A program made the translations under genes and the position numbers. Below the pieces are notes generated by a model, which did no database searches, was not told the origin of the DNA, and saw only the letters and a list, made by a program, of their open reading frames with translations. A DNA stretch of 64,000 nt from Holothuria scabra (taxonomy: Eukaryota; Echinodermata; Holothuroidea; Aspidochirotida; Holothuriidae). Of this stretch, positions 21,246 through 34,277 are shown piece after piece. The stretch covers positions 8,953,784 to 9,017,783 of the forward strand of contig CM074190.1 of assembly GCA_037179385.1 (NCBI GenBank). Direction: 5' to 3'. Position 1 is the first letter of the stretch. Each line of letters begins with the position of its first letter.

Positions 21246-24200
21246 TAGCCACCAGGACACTGAATGAGTAGAAAAATGGGTTTTTGAGAGTTCTGTATAT
21301 CTGCAGTGTGTGTACACCAGTGCTATATTTCAAAACAAAGGCAATTCAGTGTTGGTCATTCAAAACCAGCTGGAAGTTAACTCACAGGAGATAGAATTTA
21401 ATCTAAATAGTATAGCCACAGTGAAGCGACAGTGTGATACTTAATAGTATATCATTAAATCTGATGTTAGGTTAGGATGAAGCTGCAAAGTATTGAGATA
21501 TGTTATGGAATTTCCTTAGAACTGGAATGAACTTGATTAGGTATAGTGGAGCCAGTGAAAACTGGAACAAGTGGAAGACTGATAAGAAGATCAGGCAGGA
21601 AGTTGGCTTGGTTGCAATTCAGGTTAATTCAGGTTGTCTCTCACCTGAAAAAAGGTAAATGCATTTGCATATATGGATGGTTTGTTGGTAGACCCTGTTT
21701 AAAGATTGATTCCTTCCTTAAAGGAGGTTAAAGGGCTTTTACGAGGGGGGGGGGGGGGGGAGATGCACACTGTCTAACAAGAAATTTCCTTACTGGCTAA
21801 TGAAATCCTAAACCCTAAACTAATCTCTAACCCTAACAAAGAATAAAATGGATACAATACAATGGCAACAACAATCAAGAAACACCTTGTTAAACAGTGC
21901 GCATATACCCTTTTAGGGTGTTATCAAATACAAAGTTACAGAAAATGAAATATTACATTGTGTTAAAATACACATATTGCTTGGTGTTTTATGGTCTTTG
22001 TTTTCATTGTCTTTTCTCATGATGTAATTATGTAAGCTTAGTCATTTGACACTACTTGGTTCAACTTCTTTTTAAATACCTACCTATATTCTACCTGCAT
22101 TCTCATTATCATCCAGAGAACTGAGGTTAAATAAACACTAGGCTTGCCTCAGTTAAGATACCTGTGTTAGAAGGGCGAAGGAGATGAAAAAATATTACAT
22201 AATTGGCTGTTTTTAAGTGTACAGTGTAAAATAATATACAAAAACATTTGTGTATAAAGAGGAGGTAATTTTGTCTTCATATTTTATGCATAAATAACAA
22301 ACTGATGGAAAGTTGCATTTTAGGAGTAACAATTTCCACAGTTTGTCTGTCTATCTGTAGGTATGTCTATCTGTAGGTATGTCTGTTTGGTATTTAGGAA
22401 ATTAGTAGTGTGTAGAATGCCCCAGTAGCTTTCATATCCTCACCCTTAGCTTTACTTTCACAAATTTTGAAATGGTAGAAAAACTTGACTATCTGCATCA
22501 TTTTTATGTAAGGTACCATCGACAATGTCACTAACCGGTGTCAAGTTGGGATAGTCCTGCCAAACGATCACTTTGATAATCAAGAGAGGTATTTAGCGGT
22601 TATGGCTTCTTTGTGTGATACATCTTGCATTACCAACTGTACTGTACTGGACAGTTACACAGTGTTGCATATATGGGCATATAACTTTGCCTCCAAGTTG
22701 TTCAGTGTGACCTCATCCAGGTGTTTTAAATTGGATGGGTGGGAATTGGGTGGGTGGTGGGAAATATTACTTGCAAAAGCAACTTTTTGTGTTAAGACTG
22801 TGAAGATTTTAAAGGAATGAAATTATTGGTATGAAATTGCAGGTTAGGTGGAGGTTTTGTAAATTAAGGGTTCAGTCTTGCAGAATCCAAATTATATAGG
22901 AGGATATTTAATATTAACAAAAACTATAACCTCAGTTATGACAACCTATTTTCATTCATTTACAAAAGTGACAAAATTGAGTAACTATCTTCAGATCTGT
23001 TGGCCATAAATAATGTTAAAATTTAACCAAAATTTCAATGATGCTAGCAGTATGTAGGGCAAAGCTAAGTGATTGAAGACTTTTCACCACAACACTTAGT
23101 AACCTGCTTCAATTAAAGAGGTTTTTATATTGATAACTTCAAATGTATATATATCTTTCTACTTATTCTTCTTTTACAAAGCATGCTTAATCTTACAGCA
23201 GTTGCCCCCAATGATTGTATTCTTCAATATGTCAATTTTATTTTCACATATTTTTTCTTTTTTTGATGTTTAATTATTATTATTATATTAAGCTTGACCT
23301 CTTATTATCCTCTCTGTCCGTATTCATCTCTAGGATCACTGCTGCTAAATGCAAGTATGAACAAGAGGGAGAAAACAGATCATCACAACTTTTTCTTTTT
23401 TTGTTTGTATAAGTGTGAATTTTTTCAAAGGGACATCTCATTCCCTTGCCCGCAAAGAATTAAATTTTTCTGAAGTCCTCGCAACTCTCTGGCAAAGGGC
23501 TGTGGGAAAAACAAAACTTTCCAAGGAAGCTACATCCACTATAGGACAACTGACCAACCTCACGGCTCTCAGACCATTGACATCATTGGTCTGTCATATA
23601 TGGCTCCATTCTAGACTGGATGGAAAAAACAGATACTACACATTGAACTTAGCCAAAACACTGAAAATTAAAACAGGGAAGTTTGTATTTTAAATAAAAA
23701 GAGAACCATTTACTCTATTCTGGGAAGACTAGGTGACATCCTCTCTGTGGAATTGCCCCCCCCCCCCCCAAAAATAAAAAAAAGGAAAAGTGAAGGCAGT
23801 TAAGAGCAGCTGTGGTTTGAACTGCCAAAAGCTGTCATAATGCATCCGAAGTTATCGTTATGTAATATTCCGAGGCTATGAAATGTCCCAACTGTGTCGT
23901 GCAACCTGAAAAGAAATTGATAATCTTTTTCCTTTGCAATACCATGCAATAGCTGTCGCCTCTTACCTTGCACCCACCCACCCACCCACACATACTACCC
24001 ACCCATGCTGCCCACCCATGCTGCCCACCCATACTCCTTCACCTAGTAGTCTGACTGGAACTTATAATTGGTGTACTACACAACATGAATGTATCTTGGA
24101 CAGTCTGTTTGGGGGGACAGTGCAAACATTGCACAGGTAGTGTTCCAGTGCCACCATCATTCGCCTCGTATTGTATGTGCGATTTGGAAATCTCAGTTGT

Positions 24201-25484
24201 GCCCCCATCAGCTAAGGCCATGGACGGCGATTCAAAGAAACCATTTGTTGTCTAATTGTCCATCAATACTAGAAATCCCACCAATTGGGCAAAGCCTCAA
24301 TTGTAGCTCATCATGTCATGAGGTATGAATTCTTGATTACCTGCTCTTTTTAATTTTGCTCAATAACCCAGAAATTCACATTACAATGCAGTCAGCTCCT
24401 TTTTAAAGCAGTCCTGAGGTAAAACGGTGAATTAGATTGCTGTAGTCATATCCTGGAATTCTCAGGAATTACATAAGATAAATATCAGTTAACACATTTT
24501 GCATACTTCTCAACTGCTTCCATTTCTCAGCTAACTCGAAAAAGTAGTATTTTCACTTTTATCAACTATTACAACCAAATGACGTAGGGATTTATTTCAC
24601 ACTTCCCCTGTTCTTAAATTTAATTGCTAACCTTTCTAAAATGCAGAGAAACCGACAGTTGTTTAGTATCTGAAAAGTACTTTAGGTGAAAATGTCACGC
24701 TCTTCACCTGTACTCTACATTTCACACCCAAAGAGGATGGTTTTAGCCCCACAAGAACAGAGAACAGTACAAGTGTTGCACCGGTCATGCATATGATGCT
24801 TATAAATATGAAAATGTAATGCCCTTTGGTGAAATGAAAGTGTCAAAAAATTTTGTAATATTTTCCGAATTCCAGAATTTTAAAAAATAAAAGTGATAAA
24901 ATTTGTTATTTGTAATAAAGAGGCTACAAAGTGGCTAATCTTTAAACATATATTCCACTGGCTTATGACTTGGGGCTCGTAAGAAAGACAAAAATATTTG
25001 GCACCATATCTACTAAACCCTGGTGCGATACCATTTTCTTAACTCAAGATACCTCACTTTAAAGAGTGGTGATTTTTGTCACAAACCCACTTCCACTGAA
25101 ATCTACCAAGAGTTAAGCAATGTGAGCACATTGTGCCAGGTACTCTTTGTTTTCTTTGTAGATGAATGAACTGTTTGTCCTACAAATTTGATACTGTTGA
25201 AATGTTTGAATATATTTTCCTGAGCTGTGGAATTACCGTACACAATATGTAGGGTATAGCAAACAATAAAGTCATAAATTGAATGAAATGTTAAAGGTAT
25301 GTGCCACGATGACATCACAGATTTCCGATAATGCACTAAATCAAGCAAAAATCACATTACTTTGAAAAAAAAGTTTAATTCGAATGTTATATGCTAGTAA
25401 GATTTAGTTTTCACCTCATAGAAGATATTTTTTGGCATAATTTGAAGTGAATGAATTTTGTCTTTGAAAAATCCCTTGAAGGCA
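21246..25484. other. Intergenic stretch, little recognised
   Basis: No coding exon was found. It contains a run of 16 or so G at about 21745-21760, telomere-like words (TAAACCCTAAAC and CTAACCCTAAC, 21803-21838), a CACCC/CCCACCCATGCTG minisatellite at about 23973-24035, and several AATAAA words. Short open frames such as 23415-23693 lack splice context or family resemblance. Confidence 0.5.
23973..24035. repeat. CCCACCCATGCTG minisatellite
   Basis: Begins with CACC repeats and continues with three tandem copies of a CCCACCCATGCTG-like 13-mer. Non-coding. Confidence 0.8.
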
Positions 25485-25735
25485 AAGAGCAGCCCCTCAA
25501 ACTTTTTTTAATCAAAAGCTAAATCTCATCATTTTGTTCATATTTCTCTTAAGAGTAATCTGTTATCATATTTTACCACCTAACTGCTGTAGGTAACAAG
25601 TAAACCAAACAGATACTTCTAGTAAATTTCATATTTGAGGGGGAAAATGTTTCATCACTCTGAACAGCAAATCATGTAACAAGATGGTCTACTACACTTC
25701 TTCAAGGTGAGGTGACTGCTCTTGTCCAAGACTGT
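25485..25735 (+). repeat. Dispersed repeat A, copy 1
   Basis: Alignable by eye with 46495-46750: shared blocks include TATCATATTTTAC, AGTAAATTTCA versus AATAAATTTCA, and CTACACTTCTTCAAGGT versus CCACACTTCTTCAAGTA. No termini were identified. Confidence 0.65.
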
Positions 25736-25994
25736 TATTGTGTGCACATTACAAGCAAAATGGACATGGGTTGCAGTAAAGATCAACTCTTTGCGGAATT
25801 GGAGGAGGGATTAGGAGTTGTTATTGGGATTAGACATGCTGTTCTTTTGTTTTCGTTTTCCCCGTTGGATAAGTTTTTCATGCGTAGAGTGGAACTTTAT
25901 CCAGCAGGTACCTTCCCCAGCCATCATGCCTTTAGCGGTCTAGCGCCCAGCGTATTCCGTTCAGGCTCGATGTTCGTGCTTTTAGGAGCCCTAT

Positions 25995-26300
25995 GAAGCT
26001 CGAACAACTCACTGCTTACACCTTATCATGCCACAGCTTTCCAAGTCAAATTACAGCACATACTTTAAGTGCATCGCATATGGGAGTAAGGAGTGCCAAT
26101 AAATAATTCAAAATTGATAACGAAGTAATAAAATATCAATTATTGACCACATGCATATTTTCGGTCTTAAATACGGTGACGTGTAATCATATTGCTATTA
26201 CAATTACATCTAAACTTTCTGTGTATTTTCTATTCATCTTGGATTCCCCTTTCACCATAGAGGTCAATGATACACTGTTATTTGTGAACTTTATCCCCTC
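25995..26300 (+). repeat. Dispersed repeat B, copy 1
   Basis: Similar to 28540-28850: CAACTCACTGCTTACACCTT, CAGCTTTCCAAGTCAAATTA and a later AACTTTCTGTGTATTTTC block recur there in the same order, with indels. No coding content. Confidence 0.65.
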
Positions 26301-26620
26301 ACTGCTATAAATTAAAAGAAAGAGATAGGCTTTCAGCTTAAATCGTCTGACACATTTATGGGTCAATAAAACTAGAAAATGTTCCACAGCAGAGATATAA
26401 CTGCTTCCGTATGATACTTTTTCATTTCTGGACTAGTTTATGGATATATATATTTTTTTAAGTCGGCTAACGCTCTCATTTAATGACATTGTAAATAATA
26501 TTCTTTGTATGACACATGCACCCTATACTAAAAATGCAACCAAAGTCCTATACGCTTTAGCCTATGAGTTGCGGTCCAAGCCTAGGGAATGATAAAAACA
26601 GGGCTTTGATTACGAGTTAA

Positions 26621-26872
26621 CCCTTGACCGTTGTGCTCCGATCGGGGCATATTTGCGCGCCTCGGGAGTGGGCGGAAAAGCGGACGAAGCCCGCCCCGCA
26701 TCGGCTTCCGTAGGCCATTGACCCCGTGACCCTAAACTATTGTCTCTCTCATTGTTGCGACCGAATTTTCGGGTAGCTACTCCCGGTTTCGAGCTCCGCG
26801 TGAAACAGTAAAGATGGGTGACAGCCGAGCTCTCCGCCTTGGGTCCAAAAGGACCCAAACAACGGTGAAGGG
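26621..26872. mobile_element. piggyBac-like MITE, GC-rich
   Basis: Flanked by TTAA at 26617-26620 and 26873-26876. The termini CCCTTGACCGTTGT and ACAACGGTGAAGGG are inverted repeats with one mismatch. A TTAA duplication followed by CCCTT is the classic piggyBac end. The 252-bp interior is CpG-rich compared with its surroundings and non-coding; long minus-strand frames across it are by-products of this composition. Confidence 0.82.
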
Positions 26873-27449
26873 TTAAAATAAGCCTGTGGAGTGTGTTTAC
26901 TGCAAAGCTGATGCCACTGTCTCTGCGTGTGTGCTTTAGCCGAGTGGTGCAGATATTTTAGATTAAGAAGTCTGTACCGCGTTATTGACAACTGCACTCC
27001 CCACATTTTTCCCGTTTCAATGAAAATGGAATCACTCCGAAAGCAAGAATTCACAAGAAACACATTATTTTCGAGATCAGAGAGTGTAGAGTCACAAACA
27101 CTGAGAGCAAAGCATGGAGGAAAAACATTACGGGGCTGTAGCGAGGTAGGGAAGGGGATTTGTGATCTCATTTTGTGGGGGTCCTTACTAGTTCACTAAG
27201 AATAACAACAATCTATTTAAGATAACCCGAAAAACGGTTGATTTTTAATACGAGGGCACACTTGCGCAATCATATGCCAGGACATAGCTAGAGTAACCAT
27301 TTTGTTTGGGGAATACGTTTCACTGTGAGAGTTTCGCTTGCCGAGGATGTCCCCTATTTTTGTCCTTTTTATTGGTAAGGGTACGCGCTCCCTCCTATTC
27401 CCTTGGCTACATGCATGATTTTATATGCCATCTAAGGTAGGCATAATTG

Positions 27450-27637
27450 CAGAGCTGCCAAGTCTTCCTGATTCTGCAGAAAACTTCCTGAAAATTTCAC
27501 CTCCAAACATGCAAAATATAAAATCTCCCTGATTGAGAACAGAATTTCCCCCATTGAAATACATGCAAATGCCTGAAATCTTCCTGATTTATGAGGTAAA
27601 TCTTCCCGATTTCAAGACCTCAATGTTGGCAGCCCTG
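27450..27637. mobile_element. Short TIR element with CAGAGCTGCCAA ends
   Basis: CAGAGCTGCCAA at the left and TTGGCAGCCCTG at the right are inverted repeats with one mismatch. TAATTG occurs directly outside both ends, a perfect 6-bp duplication or the rest of an 8-bp one. 188 bp, non-coding. Confidence 0.7.
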
Positions 27638-27652
27638 TAATTGTTATAATTA

Positions 27653-27765
27653 CAGGGGCCCGTTCCACAAAGAGTTACGCACGATCTTAAGTTTGATTTA
27701 CTGTTGGCTTAAGTATGGTGAATCAAACTTAAGATTGTGCGTAACTCTTTGTGGAACGGCCCCCA
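27653..27765. mobile_element. Palindromic foldback MITE, copy 2
   Basis: Same family as 4053-4172: arms read GGGGCCCGTTCCACAAAGAG and continue through TTACGCAC, with the mirrored arm ending at GGAACGGCCCCC. The small central segment is in the opposite orientation to copy 1. Confidence 0.85.
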
Positions 27766-28539
27766 GGTCTGCCTGACACTTATTCTGGACTTGGTATGGA
27801 AGCCGACAAAACGTTATCCCAAGAGACATTTCGTACTAAATTACTTACTAAAATGCATATATTGGACCATAACGTCACTCCTCAAGTAGAGGCGCCAAAA
27901 TTGGGGATTCGGTAATCATTCACCTCATGGTGACCGCATGGGCATCAGTTTGCCCTCGCTTATTGTGCGAACAGGACAATACCACAAAAGTCCTAGGTCT
28001 CCAATTTTTGTGACCTGAAACTTTAAAGTGAGGTATTACCAAAAACCTACAAAAAGACGTGCAGGCAAAACAATGAACAAACCCAGACAACCGTACCACG
28101 TGTCCCACCCATCCCATTACTCTTGAAGAAACGTAAACTATATTAATAAAACATACTGGTTGGATTCATTTTGCTGTAGAAATGGGAGATAATTGGCCTT
28201 TTGCGTTAACGGTAGGTTCAGAGTACTTTTTCAAACGTTCAGTAGCGCACAAGCGAGTGGACTGGGCGGACAATGTTCACGGACCACTGAAAAACGAGGC
28301 TGCCTCTGTCCTGCCCCGTCCAGTGAAAGAACGCTGTCCCCCCCCCCCCCCCCAGACGACCGGAAAATTCATTCCTAAGCGGTCGTTATGTTGAGCTTTT
28401 ATGTTACAATATACTTCGATATAAAAGGGGAAAATTGCAAGATGATCAGAAAGTAACCACATGAAAATGTACGGCTACATACCGTACTCTGTTCAGACTT
28501 TATGTTGGTGCTTGAGCAGTTGAGGGGCTCAAGGAAATT

Positions 28540-28850
28540 TCCAGCAACTCACTGCTTAAACTTTATCACGTAACAGCCTTCCAAGTCAAAGTACGTCATA
28601 TATCGAATATAGGCCTTATCTAAGTGCACGCATATAGGAGAAATGGGGCCAAAAAATAATTTGCAATAGCTGTTAAAGGTATACCTGTTTGAAATATCAC
28701 TCATATCATAAAACCTTTTAACCGCGTAGTTTCGTTCTTAAAGACAGTCCAATTAAATCAGATCCCGTTGCTTTCAGCAGTTTAGAATAGAAACTTTCTT
28801 TTCATTTACATTCATCATGAATTCCTTTTTATTTCTGTTGAAGAGGTTGA
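28540..28850 (+). repeat. Dispersed repeat B, copy 2
   Basis: Second, diverged copy of the sequence at 25995-26300. It carries an extra insertion around 28600. Confidence 0.65.
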
Positions 28851-30457
28851 ACAGAAGTCTTCTTTTCGAGCAAAGTGGTATTCCCGTTTTCATTTGAAAA
28901 GTTATCCACTGACAATCCATCTAGTAGTCTCTTTCATTTTCTCCCAATAAAGCAATATCTTGGACGTCAATGTGATTTTACTTACTTTTCCCATCGGTAA
29001 TTGGAAAATGATCTCTTTCCAGAAACTTTTAACTCGCCCAACTTCTAGTCTCTTCCCCAACTGTACTTATCTCCTCGTGCAGAAACCTATAGTTTACTTG
29101 ACTGCTTGAGGGAATATCCTTGACGTTGAGCATTGAAGAACCTTAACATAGGCGGCGGACGCCGGGGGGGGGGGGGGGGCAAGGGGACCTGGCCCCCAAT
29201 GTATGAATGTCGCAAAATAAATTTTTCAAATGTAATTTAACAAATTTAAGTTGCTTTTATTACATTTAGGCTATTCTTTGACTAAAATACGGTATTATTT
29301 TTCAGAGTGCAAAAGTTGCAAAGCTTCCGGGGGCTTCTCCCCCTGGACTCCACATTAACGATAGCCTGTAAGAGAGTTTATTTTCGCCCTTCAAACAGTT
29401 GACGGGTATTCTGCAATTGTGGCTCACTCTGAATGTTGGAATAAATTCAGGTAGACTGTGACAACCTTCATATCTTCGGAATCTCTTGACTTTTTCCTCG
29501 TCGGGTTTAGGATGGATAATTTTCTAACAGATTCAGAATGGCTAAAATTGGCCACCTTGGAGTGGATTACAGTGTGCTCCTAGCATCTGGCATGTTTCTA
29601 CCTCATGAAGGGATTTTTTCAATTTCTGGGGATGCACAAAATCGTTCCAAAATCACACTTGGTGCGGTTGGTAGAATATTTGGGTCTATTAGCGTAAAAA
29701 GCTATGACCGTTACTTCACAGATAATCACAACACAATGCCCGAAATTGTCGAGTATCCAAATTCTTTGAAGCATTTGCCCAAAAATGGAAAAGTATCATT
29801 TTAAGGGTAACATAGTTACGAAAGATTAAGAGATAAAAAAATCGCGACACATTTGGGAATCCCGTGGCTTAAAAGAAACAATTATTCTTGAGACTGTTTT
29901 TAAACTGTTAAATCTTGTGTAACACAATACCCGAAATGACCGATTATTTTAATAGCTTCAAATCTTTGCCGAAAATAGAAGACGCTATATTTCAAGTACA
30001 CTTTTCATCTGTTCATGAAAAAAAAAAAGATCTGTGACACATTTGGGCAGAATGTGAAAAAAGGTTTTCATCATCCCACCTTCACACTGTAGTCTTGCAA
30101 AAATTTGCCCGAAATGGTCAAATATTCGGGCAAAGATTAAAAACGCTGGGACGTTTTCAATTGCCGAATTAATTCAACGGATAGACAGGAGGGTGTTCAG
30201 GTGCCCAAAAGTTTGCCATCTATCCTGCTCTAGAGCCAAATACGGGCAATGGATATGAGAATCGGGTAATTTGTTTTTCGATACCTTAATGATGCAGGGT
30301 GAGAATGTCTTCCCGTAAGTCTGCTTGAGAACTCATTTCAACACACCTTGTAACGTGACAATTTTTGTCAATGAGTGTTGCTAATAGAAGAAAAATCATT
30401 CAATCATCATTTCATCCAATGGTAGTGGTACATTTTATCATATTCTTCTGATAAAAA

Positions 30458-31410
30458 AGCGACTTCTAAGATCCCCATAGGTCTAATTTTTTTCAAAAGT
30501 AAAACCATATATAGTCGGAAGTTCGGACGCACAATTTTTTCAATATATATTGAATTTAGCCAAGAGTCGCAATAGAGTGAAATTCATTTGCATGTTTTCA
30601 ACTCCGGTTTGAAGTTTCCCCGAAAATATGCCGGACCATTTCATCGATTGGTAGTGATACATTTTGTCTGATAATTTTGTGACCAAATAGCGACTGCTAG
30701 ATCCCCCTGTAAGCCTGGGAAATGTCATTTTCGACTGTCTCAGGGGTCCGATTTTTCAAAATTTTGTGCTCGCTTCGCGCCAACCAGTGGAGAAGCTCCG
30801 CACAGATAGTCTTCCTATCAGCATTTTAGTTTCAAGTGAACATTTTTTGTGCAAACAGAACCTCGAATTAGCGACTTCTAAGACCCCTATCAGCATAGGA
30901 AATGACATTTTTGACTGTCTGAGGTGATCAGATTTTTCAAAATTTCCTGTACGTTTCGCCCCAACTTATGGGTGGTGCTCCACTTAGGCCGCTTCATAGC
31001 AGAATTTAAGTTTCAAGTAATCAAATTTTTTACAAAAGGAAACTCAAAATAGCGACTGCTTAGATCCCCATATAAGCCCGGGAAATGCCGTTTTCAACTG
31101 TCTGAGGGTCGGATACTTAAAAATGTTTTGTACGCTTCGCGCCAAGCAATAGTGGTGCTCGGCTTCGTCTTTCTGGGTTAATTTTAGTTTGAAACGAACG
31201 TACGTCTATTTGCAATTGAAACTTAAAAAGCGACTGCTTGGATCCTCTTTACAAGCCTGGAAAATGTCATTTTTGACTGTCTGAGAGGTCCGAATTTTGG
31301 ACGCTGGTGGCGCTCCGCTTCGACTGTTTTACGGGCAGAATTACATTTTTTCGGGTTAAAATCTTCCGCCTCCAAACTGAAATGCCTTACTGAGGCGTGC
31401 ACTGGAACAG
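30458..31410 (+). repeat. Tandem array of the hairpin module, period about 181 bp
   Basis: The word AGCGACT marks units at 30458, 30689, 30870, 31051 and 31229, spacings 231, 181, 181 and 178. Each unit then has AAATG(C/T)CATTTT, GACTGTCTGAG, TTTTTCAAAATTTT, and TACGCTTCGCGCCAA followed by a GGTGGCGCTCCGC-type arm. The two arms form a short stem. Units are 70-85% alike by eye, so the array is not recent. Confidence 0.82.
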
Positions 31411-31563
31411 CTGCTTGCAACATTCAGCAGGATTCCGGATTTGCGACCCTAGGATACATACTCCAGTGGAGTAATGAACTGAGCTAATCAGTACCTCAAA
31501 AGTGTGTTTAAATCTTAGAAAAATTACAAATATTTCTCACCAGAATTAGAGACAAATGAACTT

Positions 31564-31655
31564 GGCAAATGCCATTTCCAGCCATCTGGGAGGTTTTGAA
31601 ATCCAAAATTTTCCTTGTACGCTCCGCGCCAACTAATGGTGGCGCTACGCTTAGA
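31564..31655 (+). repeat. Hairpin module, additional unit
   Basis: GCAAATGCCATTTCCAGCC, then TTGTACGCTCCGCGCCAAC and ATGGTGGCGCTACGCTTAG. It stands about 150 bases beyond the regular array but inside the same element. Confidence 0.8.
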
Positions 31656-31884
31656 TAGTAAAATCCAGCAGCCACCCCCTATAAAGGTATCCAGCTCCCC
31701 ATGGATCCCTACCAGGGCTTTACCCCCTGAACCCTACCAGGGGCCCTTAAGCACCCCCTGGACCCCCACGCCGATAGGGTTTTGTGCTTCGCGAAAAACC
31801 GGACGCCTTACGGCGTCACCATAATGTCGACCGTCGAAAACTTGTGCCCCCCAATATAAAACATCTTCCGCCGCCTATGCTTAA

Positions 31885-34277
31885 TAATGTCCAACACTTT
31901 CTGTGCACACTGTGTAAATTGACTGCTTCTTTTAAAATTTGATATCAATCAAAGGCTAGTCAGCGGAAATTGAGTTTGCTAATTCGTTGGCGTATGAGAT
32001 TGTGGGCATAGCGTGGGATACACAAACAGTTCTCAGCAAATAGAGTAGTGCCTTACCTTGTTTTCGTGCAGTACATGCGTATATAAAAATCATACTTAGC
32101 CAACCTAACCCGAGAAAGTCTTATCCCGACTTTACGGCAGATTGAAATGCAATTTTCAACACCAAAAGCAACTTTGATACAGTCCACTACACAAAACTAC
32201 ACTTCAGATTCCCCTTTATATTATAAGTGAATTAAGAAAGAACTGTTCCACCAAATTTTCATGTAAAGTTAATTTGGGGACACGTGTTGTACAGGCGGGA
32301 TTCAGTATAGGCCTATAAACCTAAAATGATCCATAGGTATGCCATCTGTCGAACCGTCTTTACCAGCCATGATCGTCTGTGCATACTGGCAACATCGCAA
32401 GTTTACGAAATACAAATACGAACGTACGACGTAGGTATGGGCTAAAGCTTGCTCCGTTGAAATCAGCGTGGTATAAACATCTGGAAAAGTATTTTTCTTG
32501 TCCACTGTTCTTCTTCGGGTGACGTCATAACAAAACAATGGCCGACAAAATAAATGTAGGACTACCGTACCTGTCATAGCCCTAACTCTCCCACACAAGG
32601 TTGGATGGAAATTTTAGTTGCACAAATCGAATCCTCGTACCTTATCTTTACCGTTTTGGATGTCTCCTATGAGGTAGCAAAAAGTCCAGGATGGCTGAAG
32701 AAATGACAGGCTTAGAAGTTTGGGTGGAAGCCGGAAAAATGGGATCCGTAGATTCCACATAAAAGGCCTGAGATTCCCACCCCAATGATAAAATTCGCAA
32801 CCATTTGATATAAATGCCCCTATTGTTACATTTTGTCAGAAAGTTGTTACATTTTGGACCAAGTTGTTACATTTTGTTCAGTTTTTACAAAATGGGAGGG
32901 GGAGGGGTGTCAACTGGTAACACCCCTCACTGTAGGCGATGTTGTGTTACCATTTTGGGGAGTAATCCATTTTACTGACGTGTGCAATCGCAAGAAAATG
33001 TTTTCAAATTTCTTGGAACAATTTGTGTCGTACGTACTACCAGATTACGGTGTAATCAAAGCATTCTCAGCACGGTACATTGTTCAATATGAGCTTCGGT
33101 ACTGAACTTTGAACTTGCTGTTAATCAAGTACCTGATCGAACTGAGAATTTCTGTGGACTACTACAAACGTTGTAGTTTGGGTTGAGGAGGATCAGGCCT
33201 TTAAATGTTAAAATTTATTGCAAAAAGAGAGCTCAGGAAACAAACGTTTAGACTAAAGTTTGGGGACTGTGGCGACACAGAAAAAGTAGGAGACATGGCG
33301 AAGAAGAAAAAAGAGTTGGAAATGGGGGACTCACAACTTCGCCAAAGTCCCCAAATTTTTGTCTTCACCAAAGTCCATATTTTATTTTTCTTCTCGTCCA
33401 AAGTCTCTTTCGGAACAGACCCCCAATTTGTTTTTTCCTTGTTACATTTTTTTTTCCTTTTCATGGCATAAACGGACCATCGTACTTAACGTTCGGGGAA
33501 GCACACCATTCTTCACTTTGATTACTTTGCAAACTCGTTACTTTACGGAATTTATAAAGAGTTACTACGCAATGGATGTGACGGCCGAATTTTGTGTGAC
33601 GTTTTTACTGTAAATATGTTGGATCTAAGCTGTGACCTGTTAGCTTAGCGACGTTCCACAGGGAGCTCGAGGCCATGTCTTCCCTCTCCCTGCAACGTTA
33701 CCCAGACAAAGAATATTTCCATACATCGATTTCTATTTCTTTAACAAATATAAGACATAATAATTAGATGTCATGATGGTACGTGACTTTCATTTTAGAG
33801 ATTGGATCTTAATTGAAGAAATTCTAGCCTGATAATCGGATTTGTTTCTTTTGAACATATCAAAGGCCTCGGGACATGAGGACGCAGTTAAAATCTTTCC
33901 TTTTGATCTAATTGAAATGTAGGCTTTAAATAACAATGACCAGATTAGAACTTATCAAAAAAAAAAAAAAAAAAATCAAATTTGGAAACTAAAATGAATC
34001 TGACTCCGTCGTTGTCGCCGACAGTGGAATATGCAATCATCTGCCTACTCGTGAAGACCAGTTGCTTCGCTGATCATAAAACCGTAATATACTTGGTAGA
34101 AATACCTTTTTATTTGTTAGATCCCTTATCAATGGGACATATAACGTGCTAATTAAAATGATGAAGCGGACGGAAGAGTCAAATACGAAGGCAAGTGAAC
34201 AAGAAGTTTTCTGAACTTTGTCCTTTTAAATAAAATGGTTCAGTTAAATTAAATGGAGTTCACGGTACTAGTTCCTA
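31885..34277. other. Intergenic stretch with no recognised gene
   Basis: No exon with splice context or family resemblance. GTTGTTACATTTTG occurs three times near 32.83-32.88 kb, a partial TTAA-MITE lies at 33040-33202, and a run of about 18 A at 33957-33975. Confidence 0.5.
33040..33202. mobile_element. Partial copy of the TTAA-flanked MITE
   Basis: TGTAATCAAAGCATTCTCAG, GAACTGAGAATTTCTGTGGA and the end AGGCCTTTAA follow the order of 35460-35624. The left end is missing or unrecognisable. Confidence 0.6.

Larger units (their letters stand above)
29147..31879. mobile_element. 2.7-kb element with CATAGGCGGCGGA termini
   Basis: The left end CATAGGCGGCGGA (29147-29159), followed by a G run, and the right end TCCGCCGCCTATG (31867-31879) are perfect 13-bp inverted repeats. 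CTTAA lies directly outside each end, so the duplication is CTTAA or TTAA; TTAA would fit Kolobok or piggyBac-type integration. The interior has no transposase. Its left half carries degenerate repeats around a CCCGAAATGG word (29.73, 29.93, 30.11 kb). Its right half is the 181-bp hairpin-module array. Confidence 0.78.

Noticed and set aside
26749..27171. 140-codon minus-strand frame, one of the longest in the window
   Set aside because: It runs through the GC-rich piggyBac-like MITE and unrelated flanking sequence, has no recognisable domain and no splice support.
32519..32570. CRE (TGACGTCA-like) followed by a short ATG frame
   Set aside because: The frame ends after about a dozen codons with no donor, so there is no case for a gene start.
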